From Candidatus Kaiserbacteria bacterium (GTDB lineage: Bacteria; Patescibacteria; Paceibacteria; UBA9973; UBA2100), in the NCBI GenBank assembly GCA_002401495.1, contig NVTG01000102.1, positions 1 through 5,383 on the forward strand: DNA of 5,383 nucleotides, given 5' to 3'. The notes under the pieces are model-generated. The model saw only the letters and a list, made by a program, of their open reading frames with translations. It had not been told where the DNA came from and made no database searches. Positions within the stretch are counted from its first letter, which is position 1; the number at the start of each line of letters is the position of its first letter. Shown one piece after another: positions 1-5,301 of the stretch. The translations under genes and the position numbers were made by a program.

Positions 1-2
1 AA

Positions 3-227
3 TACGAAGGCAGCGCGGGTGGTGGAGCTGTGAAAGTCACCGTCAATGGTGAAAGCCAGTTAAAAACTCTAAAACTGGATGCCGAAGTTGTCCAACCAGA
101 TGACATTGAAATGCTAGAAGACTTGATCGTCACCGCAGCCAACGATGCACTCAAAACGGCAAAAACAGAATCCAATGAAGCCATGGAAAAGATTTCTGGT
201 GGAATGTCGATGCCGGGGTTATTCTAA
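3..227 (+). CDS. ebfC: EbfC/YbaB nucleoid-associated protein, 3' part
   Basis: This is the C-terminal part of the small DNA-binding protein EbfC (YbaB), a homodimer that coats DNA and is linked to nucleoid organisation. The reading frame is open from the window edge (Y-E-G-S-A-G-G-G-A-V-K-V), so the GTG at 30 is an internal valine and not the start. The family signatures visible are the glycine-rich turn GSAGGGAVKVTVNG, the acidic 'PDDIEMLEDLI' segment, the helix 'VTAANDAL', and the terminal GGMSMPGLF that closes almost every YbaB protein. About 74 residues are present. With the usual length of about 105-110, roughly 35 N-terminal residues lie outside the window. It stops 4 nt before recR, the conserved dnaX-ybaB-recR order, so dnaX is the expected upstream gene (inference). 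Confidence 0.93.
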   Translation, partial: YEGSAGGGAVKVTVNGESQLKTLKLDAEVVQPDDIEMLEDLIVTAANDALKTAKTESNEAMEKISGGMSMPGLF

Positions 228-231
228 GTCC

Positions 232-837
232 ATGTTAAATATTCCCTCACTTGAATTATTGGTGCACGAACTCAGCCGCCTTCCCGGAGTCGGTCAAAAA
301 ACTGCACAGCGGCTGGCCTATCACATTCTGCAAGCAGACGGCTACTCGCAAAGGTTGCGACACGCACTCGACGAGGTCGAAAAAAATGTTCGACTTTGTG
401 CAACTTGTTTCTGCTACAGCGAAAAAGAAACCTGCCATTTTTGCGCCGATCAAAACCGCTCTCAAGAAAGTCTTTGTGTGGTTGAAGAGCCCATGGATAT
501 TTCTCGCCTAGAAAGCTCGGGCAGCTTTCGCGGACGATATCATGTGCTACAAGGGTCACTCTCTCCCCTCGATGGCATTGGCGCAAAAGATCTGCGCATC
601 AAAGAACTCATCGAGCGAATTGATCAAAGTAAAGATTCAGACCAACCAATTGAAGAAGTTATACTTGCTCTCGATGCCGATCTCGAGGGAGATACCACAT
701 CTCTCTACCTCAAAAGAGAACTTGAAGGTAAAGTTCGGTTGACTCGAATCGCACATGGAGTACCCTTCGGAAGTGACATCGACTACATCGACCATCGCAC
801 ACTTGGCTTGGCGCTAGATAATCGAGCAGAATTTTAA
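232..837 (+). CDS. recR: Recombination mediator protein RecR
   Basis: RecR works with RecO (and RecF) to load RecA on SSB-coated single-stranded DNA during gap repair. The 201-residue product has the family's exact usual length. In order it shows a helix-hairpin-helix (LPGVGQKTAQRLA, residues 17-28), a four-cysteine zinc finger (C56-x2-C59 and C68-x2-C71), and a Toprim domain from about 80 to 175 with acidic residues at E85/E86, D148 and D150 and the 'LEGDTTSLYL' motif. The C-terminal signature IAHGVPFGSDIDYID follows. The frame is open back to an ATG at 145, but that would add 29 residues overlapping ebfC out of frame. ATG 232 gives the family N-terminus and a 4-nt gap to ebfC. The Shine-Dalgarno sequence is weak (GGGG about 13 nt upstream), which suggests coupling to ebfC translation. 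Confidence 0.97.
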   Translation: MLNIPSLELLVHELSRLPGVGQKTAQRLAYHILQADGYSQRLRHALDEVEKNVRLCATCFCYSEKETCHFCADQNRSQESLCVVEEPMDISRLESSGSFRGRYHVLQGSLSPLDGIGAKDLRIKELIERIDQSKDSDQPIEEVILALDADLEGDTTSLYLKRELEGKVRLTRIAHGVPFGSDIDYIDHRTLGLALDNRAEF

Positions 838-869
838 GCGCCAGTGATGTTGGATAGATAGACAGCAAC

Positions 870-874
870 GGAGA
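870..874 (+). promoter_or_regulatory. Ribosome binding site fixing the TTG start of mglA
   Basis: GGAGA lies 5 nt before the TTG at 880. No in-frame ATG exists until residue 47 of the protein, past the P-loop. This Shine-Dalgarno sequence and the conserved MSFINY N-terminus together settle the non-ATG start. Confidence 0.75.
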
Positions 875-879
875 AACAT

Positions 880-1473
880 TTGTCGTTCATTAATTACAAC
901 GCCAAAGAGATCCACTGCAAAGTGGTATACTACGGCCCATCCTTGGGTGGCAAAACGACGAATCTACAGTGGGTCTACAAAAAAATTGGTAGCGATGACA
1001 ACAGCTCAAAACTTATGAGCTTAAATACCGATGTTGAACGCACATTATTTTTCGATTTTCTACCAATCAACGTCGGCGAAATTCGCGGCTTCAAAACACG
1101 ATTTCACCTATACACAGTGCCCGGGCAAGTGGTTTACGATGCCAGTCGCAAGCTGATTCTCAAAGGCCTCGACGGAGTCGTTTTCGTTGCAGACTCCCAA
1201 GAAGAACGCATGGAAGAGAACATCGAGTCGTTGAAAAACCTTAAAACAAATCTCGATCAGCAAGGTTACGACATCTCCGATATCCCAATGGTCATGCAGT
1301 ACAATAAACGCGACCTCCCAAATGCCACCGCGCTATCTAAACTGCGCCAGGCGCTAAACCGCTACAACTCACCCGAGTTCGAGGCTTCTGCCGTCGATGG
1401 TGAAGGTGTCTTTGAAACGCTCAAAACCCTGTCTAAATCGATTATAACTGTTCTTAAAGGCGGCGAAGTCTAA
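880..1473 (+). CDS. mglA: MglA-family polarity GTPase, TTG start
   Basis: This is a Ras-like cytoplasmic GTPase of the MglA family. In Myxococcus MglA-GTP sits at the leading pole and controls gliding and type IV pili, and in Bdellovibrio an MglA has been tied to prey invasion (family knowledge). The 197 residues match MglA closely over the whole length: MSFINY N-terminus, P-loop G19-P-S-L-G-G-K25-T26, R54 in the DVERTLFFDF segment, the hallmark T79-V-P-G-Q83 with Thr in place of the usual Asp of small GTPases, switch region VVYDASRKLILKG, and the base-specificity motif N142-K-R-D145. Residue 21, Ras G12-equivalent, is Ser where I recall Gly in Myxococcus MglA. It begins 42 nt after recR. The usual partner gene mglB, the GTPase activator, is not adjacent on either side. 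Confidence 0.95.
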   Translation: MSFINYNAKEIHCKVVYYGPSLGGKTTNLQWVYKKIGSDDNSSKLMSLNTDVERTLFFDFLPINVGEIRGFKTRFHLYTVPGQVVYDASRKLILKGLDGVVFVADSQEERMEENIESLKNLKTNLDQQGYDISDIPMVMQYNKRDLPNATALSKLRQALNRYNSPEFEASAVDGEGVFETLKTLSKSIITVLKGGEV

Positions 1474-1497
1474 TTGCTGCAACCAGACGACATTCGA

Positions 1498-1518
1498 TTT
1501 TAGAACACTTTTAGGACA
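1498..1518 (+). repeat. Tandem 11-bp direct repeat, operator-like, upstream of nadA
   Basis: TTTTAGAACA at 1498-1507 is repeated as TTTTAGGACA at 1509-1518, with 9 of 10 bases identical and one C between, so the period is 11 bp, about one helical turn. It sits between the mglA stop and the nadA start, 52 nt before the nadA ATG. The spacing resembles direct-repeat operators such as those bound by winged-helix response regulators. The actual binder is unknown and chance is not excluded. Confidence 0.4.
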
Positions 1519-1535
1519 GATGAACCTCGATTATT

Positions 1536-1547
1536 GACTCCTGAGTC
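1536..1547. repeat. Short perfect inverted repeat GACTC-CT-GAGTC
   Basis: Two 5-bp arms with a 2-bp centre, ending 23 nt before the nadA ATG and overlapping a TTGACT hexamer (1534-1539). A -10-like TAAATC (1557-1562) lies 17 bp after that hexamer, but it matches the consensus poorly. This could be an operator for nadA or a chance palindrome. Confidence 0.25.
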
Positions 1548-1570
1548 GCCGAACGGTAAATCCATGCTCA

Positions 1571-2560
1571 ATGGCTTACCACGATATCGAAGAAGAAATT
1601 CTAGAGCTGAAAGACAAGCACAATGCGCTGATTCTCGCCCATTTCTATGAGGACGGCGACATCCAAGACATCGCAGATCACGTTGGCGACAGTCTATTCT
1701 TGGCACAAATGGGACAAAAGGCAGAGAATCCTGTAATCCTGCTCGCCGGAGTCATTTTCATGGCAGAGAGCGTGAAAATTCTCTCGCCTAAAAAGACTGT
1801 GCTGGCACCAGATATGAATGCCGGCTGCTCGCTGGTAGACTCCTCACCTATCGATAAATACCGCGCCTGGCGGGAAGAAAATCCTGAGGCCATTTCGGTC
1901 ACCTATGTGAATTGCAGCTCTGAGGTAAAAGCCATTTCTGACGTCATCTGCACCTCTTCAAACGTTGAAAAAATCGTTAATGCCATTCCGAAAGATCGCG
2001 AAATTCTTTTTGGCCCAGACAAGCAGCTTGGCAAACACATCGCAGGCCTTACCGGTCGCGAAATGAAACTCTGGGATGGCTCGTGCGAAGTACACATGAT
2101 CTTCTCAGGTAAGAAATTATACCAGCTAAAAAAACAACATCCCGATGCCGTTGTCGTCGCCCACCCGGAATGTGCCGACAGTGTTTTACAGTATGCCGAT
2201 GTCATCGGTTCGACCTCAAAACTTCTCAGTGAAGTAAAAACCAACACTGCCGTGAAAACATTTATCATCGCCACTGAATCAGGCATCATGCACAAAATGC
2301 AGCAAGAGCGTCCCGACGCAACACTGATTCAGGCACCGGCAGATAATTGCGCCTGTAACGATTGCCCTTATATGAAACTCAACACACTTGAAAAGGTTCG
2401 CGACGCGCTGAAGTTTCAGCAACCACAAATCGAGCTCTCGGCAGATCTGATCGAGCGCGCACAGGGCTCACTCAAACGCATGATGGATATCACAGAGGGC
2501 CGCCCAGTTTCATGGCCAGACCGCTTTTCTGCACCAAAGAGTCCGGACGCCTTACATTGA
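1571..2560 (+). CDS. nadA: Quinolinate synthase NadA
   Basis: NadA condenses iminoaspartate (made by NadB) with dihydroxyacetone phosphate to quinolinate, the committed step of de novo NAD synthesis, using a [4Fe-4S] cluster. The 329-residue product covers the three pseudo-repeated domains. Visible residues are H24 and Y26 in LAHFYEDGDIQDIADHVGDSL, the cluster cysteines C86 (NAGCSLVD), C172 (DGSCEVH) and one of C260/C262/C265 (C-A-C-N-D-C-P-Y-M), the substrate-site Y112-V-N114, and H198-P-E200. The NTLEKV segment after the third cysteine group is typical of the family. ATG 1571 is the only ATG between the upstream in-frame stop (1535-1537) and the conserved core. No clear Shine-Dalgarno sequence precedes it. 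nadB and nadC are not in the window. The gene ends in an overlap with the PAP2 gene. Confidence 0.97.
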   Translation: MAYHDIEEEILELKDKHNALILAHFYEDGDIQDIADHVGDSLFLAQMGQKAENPVILLAGVIFMAESVKILSPKKTVLAPDMNAGCSLVDSSPIDKYRAWREENPEAISVTYVNCSSEVKAISDVICTSSNVEKIVNAIPKDREILFGPDKQLGKHIAGLTGREMKLWDGSCEVHMIFSGKKLYQLKKQHPDAVVVAHPECADSVLQYADVIGSTSKLLSEVKTNTAVKTFIIATESGIMHKMQQERPDATLIQAPADNCACNDCPYMKLNTLEKVRDALKFQQPQIELSADLIERAQGSLKRMMDITEGRPVSWPDRFSAPKSPDALH

Positions 2561-3435
2561 TGACTGACCTGATCCAACTCGGTATTGATTTCAATCACGC
2601 TATTGAAGCCTATCGCACCCCCCTGTTAACTTCGATATTCAAGTTCTTTGCCTTCTTAGGTAGCTCGAAAGGCTACATGATTCTATTGCCCCTAGTTTTC
2701 TGGGTGTTTTCGACAAAACTTGGACTGCGCCTAATGTACGGAGTCCTTTGCAGCGCCTTGACTAATCTTATCTTGAAATCGCTCTTCGCGATCGAACGTC
2801 CCTTTGTACAAAGTTCCTTGGTCACACCGCTTGAAAACCCTGGTAACTTTAGCTTTCCCAGTGGTCACGCACAAACTGCAGGGTTTTTCGCGGTATTCAT
2901 CGCTCTTTCGGTAAAATCACGAAGTGTGCAAATTCTTGCCTTGGCAAGTGCCTCGCTAATTGGCCTTTCACGAATTTACCTCGGCGTACATTTCTTTTTC
3001 GACGTTATCACCGGGTGGACCGTCGGTGCTGTACTTGCCGGACTGTGGGTTAGAAACTCCAAATTCATCGACTCTCTTGAGCACCCCCGTGGTTATGCAA
3101 AACGAATTATCATGCTTACTACCGTAACAGTTCTGTTGCCCATGTGGATGCCAAACAGCGGCTTACTTACTTTGTTCGGCAGTTTATGGGGCATGCTTCT
3201 CTTTTCGGGCCGCCGAACTGCAGACCTAAAACACCTCGATCACATCGGATTTTCGCTCGCAAAAATATTTTGCGTACTGATTGGTTATGCCATATGCTTT
3301 TCAATCGTTACAGCTAGTAAAAGTCTACCCAGCAACGCCATTTGGAGTTTTACCTCATACTTTTTCATCACATTTTGGGTTTCTTTTTTATTGCCAAGAT
3401 TTTTCAGAAAAATCAGATCCGCACGAAAGACCTAA
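2560..3435 (+). CDS. PAP2-superfamily membrane phosphatase with extra C-terminal membrane domain
   Basis: This is an integral-membrane acid phosphatase of the PAP2 type, which removes phosphate from lipid or isoprenoid phosphates on the outer face of the cytoplasmic membrane. All three motifs are intact: K73-x6-R80-P81, P100-S-G-H103 with the catalytic-site His, and S137-R138-x5-H144-x3-D148. About six helices make the core to residue 165. Roughly four more hydrophobic spans follow (about 182-197, 200-216, 233-252 and 261-279), unlike minimal PAP2 proteins. An in-frame ATG at 2512 lies inside nadA. The chosen ATG at 2560 overlaps the nadA stop as TGATG, pointing to translational coupling. The substrate cannot be told: undecaprenyl pyrophosphate, phosphatidate and phosphatidylglycerol phosphate are all possible for the family. 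Confidence 0.9.
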   Translation: MTDLIQLGIDFNHAIEAYRTPLLTSIFKFFAFLGSSKGYMILLPLVFWVFSTKLGLRLMYGVLCSALTNLILKSLFAIERPFVQSSLVTPLENPGNFSFPSGHAQTAGFFAVFIALSVKSRSVQILALASASLIGLSRIYLGVHFFFDVITGWTVGAVLAGLWVRNSKFIDSLEHPRGYAKRIIMLTTVTVLLPMWMPNSGLLTLFGSLWGMLLFSGRRTADLKHLDHIGFSLAKIFCVLIGYAICFSIVTASKSLPSNAIWSFTSYFFITFWVSFLLPRFFRKIRSARKT

Positions 3436-3446
3436 TACCTGTTAGG
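3431..3446. repeat. Inverted repeat spanning both convergent stop codons
   Basis: CCTAA (3431-3435) and TTAGG (3442-3446) are perfect complements around a 6-nt loop that is exactly the gap between the PAP2 gene and the receiver gene. Both genes end in CC-TAA, which produces most of the symmetry. An ACATTTTCTT stretch follows on the + strand and TCTTTC on the - strand. It could be a weak bidirectional terminator, but the stem has only two G-C pairs and the T-runs are short. Confidence 0.25.
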
Positions 3447-3945
3447 ACATTTTCTTGATTAGCGCACGACGCTCTTCATATCCCAACTGATAATATTCAT
3501 CAATCGAGCCAATCAGACCCTTTTCAACCAATTTTTCTTCGGCTAAATTGAGTTCAAGTAAGATCTTCCGTCTCGATTCAACGGCGCGAGAAATTCGTTC
3601 TTCTAAAAGTTCACTATCGAAGGGCTTTTCCAAAAAATCAAAGGCCCCTAAACGCATCAATCGTATGGCCATCTCGCGGTCACCATGTCCCGTCACCACT
3701 AACATCGGCACCTTGAAACTGTACTCCTCAAGGCACTCGACAAGCTCCTCTCCGCTCACTCGTGGCATACGAATGTCAGTTATTAAGATATCTATACGCT
3801 GTTCCCGAAAGGCCTCAAGCGCCTCTTGTCCGTCCGAAACCTCGATAATTTCGCCACCATCGATAAATGGCTCTACGGCCTCTACAATGAGCTCACGAAT
3901 AAGCTCTTCATCGTCTACAACTAAGACTCTCAATTTACGTTCCAT
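3442..3945 (-). CDS. Stand-alone receiver-domain response regulator
   Basis: The protein of 167 residues has a single CheY-like receiver domain over about residues 4-123. The full phosphoacceptor set is present: acidic pair D11-D12, phosphorylation site D57 in ILITDIRMP, T85 in VVTGHG, and K107 in DFLEKPF. No DNA-binding or enzymatic output domain follows. Instead there is a charged helical tail of about 45 residues (SRRKILLELNLAEEKLVEKG onward, ending ERRALIKKMS) that may form a coiled coil or a partner-binding segment. No histidine kinase is in the window, so it is an orphan here. The ATG at 3945 has only a weak GTGGTG-type Shine-Dalgarno sequence. It is transcribed away from the PilZ gene and faces the PAP2 gene. 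It is probably a protein-protein signalling module, with target unknown. Confidence 0.92.
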   Translation of the reverse strand: MERKLRVLVVDDEELIRELIVEAVEPFIDGGEIIEVSDGQEALEAFREQRIDILITDIRMPRVSGEELVECLEEYSFKVPMLVVTGHGDREMAIRLMRLGAFDFLEKPFDSELLEERISRAVESRRKILLELNLAEEKLVEKGLIGSIDEYYQLGYEERRALIKKMS

Positions 3946-4037
3946 GTCACCACTTCACCATTCTACCAAACACAATAGGCAATCAAAGATAAGAATAGGT
4001 TAAGCTTGGCTATACCTCACAATCAAAATGCTCACCA

Positions 4038-4050
4038 TCTCAAACTGAGA
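4038..4050. repeat. Inverted repeat TCTCA-AAC-TGAGA
   Basis: Perfect 5-bp arms around a 3-bp centre lie about 93 nt upstream of the receiver gene start. CTCA is also repeated nearby (4031-4034 and 4059-4062). It could be a regulator site, but short palindromes of this size arise by chance. Confidence 0.2.
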
Positions 4051-4088
4051 CTTAGACACTCAATGTTGACGGACTGTTAATCTTGCGA

Positions 4089-4114
4089 GGCGCTTTAAAA
4101 GCGTCCATTTTTTT
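4089..4114 (+). terminator. Intrinsic-terminator-like hairpin with T7 tract, no + strand gene just upstream
   Basis: G4089 to T4095 can pair with A4099 to C4105 (seven pairs, one of them G-U) around a 3-nt loop. CA and seven Ts (4108-4114) follow. The orientation is + strand only, since no T-run lies on the other side. The nearest + strand gene upstream ends at 3435, so it would stop either read-through from the PAP2 operon antisense to the receiver gene or a short unrecognised transcript starting in the intergenic region. Confidence 0.4.
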
Positions 4115-4172
4115 GAGTCGTGACCTGAATTTCGACACTTTTTATTTTTTTGTTTTACTTTTCTCAGAGCTC

Positions 4173-4199
4173 TCAACTTTGGTCTAGTTCAACCGATAC
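4173..4199 (+). promoter_or_regulatory. Candidate sigma-28 (FliA) promoter for the PilZ gene
   Basis: TCAACTTT (4173-4180), then exactly 11 nt, then ACCGATAC (4192-4199). Against the enteric FliA consensus TAAAGTTT-N11-GCCGATAA this matches 12 of 16 positions with exact spacing, including the CCGATA core. The predicted transcription start is near 4206, giving a leader of about 45 nt that contains the AAGGAAG ribosome binding site. It would place the PilZ gene under motility-type control. The consensus may differ in this lineage. Confidence 0.5.
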
Positions 4200-4252
4200 G
4201 TGGTATGTAGCAAGAAGCAGTAAGTAGCGGCAGATAACTTAAGGAAGCAAAG

Positions 4253-4654
4253 ATGAAAATGGAACAAAGAGATTCAAACAGAAAATTGTTAGATCCAATT
4301 CACATTGAATCGCTCACTTCTCTCGATCAATTTTCTCTACTCGCACGCACCGGACGCATAGTAGATGCCTCGGCGACCGGCTTTCTACTGCAAATCGATC
4401 GCAAAGATTTTGTTCCAAAAGTTCTTCGAGAAAATCTTTCTATCGAATGCATTGTTAATGAAAGAGTGAAACTTACAATTACTGAAATGAACCTTGAAAT
4501 AGACGGCAGAATTGTCAGAACTAAATTGGTCGGCAAGGGTATCTTTGAGATCGCAGTTGATTTCTCAGACTCCGCACCGGAATACTGGCGCGAATGCCTC
4601 TTGGACCTCTTGCCAAATGAGGGAGAATTTGAAGGAGGGGGACAACTGCACTAA
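4253..4654 (+). CDS. Single PilZ-domain protein, probable c-di-GMP effector
   Basis: This 133-residue cytoplasmic protein appears to be a lone PilZ domain. Both c-di-GMP-binding elements are present: an N-terminal R6-x3-R10 (QRDSNRK) and D38-A-S40-A-T-G43, the [D/N]xSxxG motif, followed by the strand-rich barrel (GFLLQID, LSIECIVNERVKLTI, DGRIVRTKLVGKGIFEIAVDF) and the usual C-terminal helix EYWRECLLDLLP. The gap between the two motifs is about 27 residues, within the family range. It should therefore bind c-di-GMP and act on an unknown partner. ATG 4253 is preceded by AAGGAAG at 5-nt spacing. A second ATG two codons on is less well placed. The gene sits behind a candidate FliA promoter, diverges from the receiver gene, and ends 3 nt from the convergent 213-residue gene, with no clear terminator between them. 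Confidence 0.82.
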   Translation: MKMEQRDSNRKLLDPIHIESLTSLDQFSLLARTGRIVDASATGFLLQIDRKDFVPKVLRENLSIECIVNERVKLTITEMNLEIDGRIVRTKLVGKGIFEIAVDFSDSAPEYWRECLLDLLPNEGEFEGGGQLH

Positions 4655-4657
4655 ATT

Positions 4658-5299
4658 CTAAACTGCAACAAAGCCCTGAATGTTCTTTTCAGAGGCTAAA
4701 CTTACGCCGATATTAGTTGGCAAAAACCAAGAAATGGCTTCTGCAACTCCCTCGTGCTCTTTTGACGGGGGATTGCCAAGCGACTCCAGAGAAAAACACA
4801 ACTCCAAACCTTCCACCCGAGTCACCAACATAAATTTCAATGAGAAAACACCGTTGTCCAAAAAGAATTGTTTAATCATCTTGCGCACTGCTGTTGGCAA
4901 CACATCTTCGGTCGGTTCACCTGCTTGAAAATCTCTAGAAAAATTCTCTGATGGCAATTCAATGCGACCAAAACGATGCAAACTCCAGATCATTCCGTAC
5001 GTTAAGACTAGATCAGGATATGGTTCACGCAACGGATTCAACACGAGACCCACCCCCTTCTGGCTCAACCAATCGATGATTTCCAGCACCGGTTCAAGTT
5101 TCTCAGTCTCGAGCTTGTCAGTCATATTCTCAGCCACATCGCCCTTTGCCGTCTCAACTAAAAGGTAAGGAAAGCCATCGGGCCCTGAGGTCGCCTTTTC
5201 CTCAATCAATTTCACCCTCGTCTTGAGAAGACCCGCTATCAGTGCAGCCTCCCACTCAGGCCCTCTCTCGGTGTCTATTGTCGCTAAAATGGTATCCAT
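4658..5299 (-). CDS. Hypothetical cytoplasmic protein, 213 aa
   Basis: I do not recognise this protein. It has no signal peptide, no membrane span and one cysteine (C168). The predicted fold alternates helices and strands. Notable stretches are PEWEAALIAGLLKT (14-27), PVLEIIDWLSQKGVGLVLN (70-88), EPYPDLVLTYGMIWSLHRFG (92-111), and a strand-rich C-terminal half with KFMLVTRVEGLELCFSLE (155-172) and WFLPTNIGVSLA (191-202). Two-part alpha/beta proteins such as SseB-type ones look vaguely similar, but no motif supports that. The start is well supported by GAGGG (plus 5306-5310) 6 nt before ATG. The coding character is good, with acidic helices and normal codons. It begins 2 nt after the stop codon of a likely upstream gene, so it is probably the second gene of an operon entering from the right. 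Confidence 0.8.
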   Translation of the reverse strand: MDTILATIDTERGPEWEAALIAGLLKTRVKLIEEKATSGPDGFPYLLVETAKGDVAENMTDKLETEKLEPVLEIIDWLSQKGVGLVLNPLREPYPDLVLTYGMIWSLHRFGRIELPSENFSRDFQAGEPTEDVLPTAVRKMIKQFFLDNGVFSLKFMLVTRVEGLELCFSLESLGNPPSKEHEGVAEAISWFLPTNIGVSLASEKNIQGFVAV

Positions 5300-5301
5300 C
5301 T

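Larger units (their letters stand above)
3946..4252. other. 307-nt divergent control region between receiver and PilZ genes
   Basis: No coding sequence of credible composition was found on either strand. It must hold the promoters of both flanking genes. For the receiver gene the best - strand candidate is TATTCT (plus 3992-3997) with TTGTGA (plus 4017-4022) at a long 19-bp spacing, which is weak. It also contains a TCTCA-AAC-TGAGA inverted repeat (4038-4050), an isolated TTGACG (4066-4071) with no good -10, a terminator-like hairpin (4089-4114), a T-rich tract (about 4138-4163), an AGAGCTCT palindrome (4166-4173), and the sigma-28-like promoter of the PilZ gene. Confidence 0.6.

Noticed and set aside
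145..231. Upstream ATG that would extend RecR by 29 residues
   Set aside because: The extension lies out of frame inside ebfC, has no family similarity, and the start at 232 gives the exact usual RecR length.
1511..1518. TTAGGACA also present at 3442-3449
   Set aside because: An 8-base match between an operator-like site and the stop region of two convergent genes is expected by chance and by the CC-TAA codons.
1903..2295. Open frame on the - strand opposite nadA
   Set aside because: It has no domain and low-quality composition, and nadA on the other strand is unmistakable.
2512..2559. Upstream ATG that would extend the PAP2 protein by 16 residues
   Set aside because: It lies within nadA and adds a charged stretch not expected before the first helix. 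The TGATG junction at 2558-2562 is the better start.
3548..4003. Long open frame on the + strand opposite the receiver gene
   Set aside because: The predicted product is almost entirely Ser, Lys, Arg, Ile and Thr, the typical reverse-strand shadow of an acidic receiver domain. The - strand frame has a complete receiver motif set.
4066..4099. TTGACG with TTTAAA as a sigma-70 promoter
   Set aside because: The spacing is 22 bp and the -10 is part of the terminator-like hairpin, so it is not a credible promoter.
4201..4252. Possible c-di-GMP riboswitch in the PilZ leader
   Set aside because: The leader predicted from the candidate promoter is about 45 nt, too short for a GEMM-type aptamer, and no matching stem structure is visible.
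4680..5168. Two + strand open frames opposite the 213-residue gene
   Set aside because: They are short with Ser/Lys/Asn/Thr-rich composition and no ribosome binding sites. The - strand gene covers both with better coding character.
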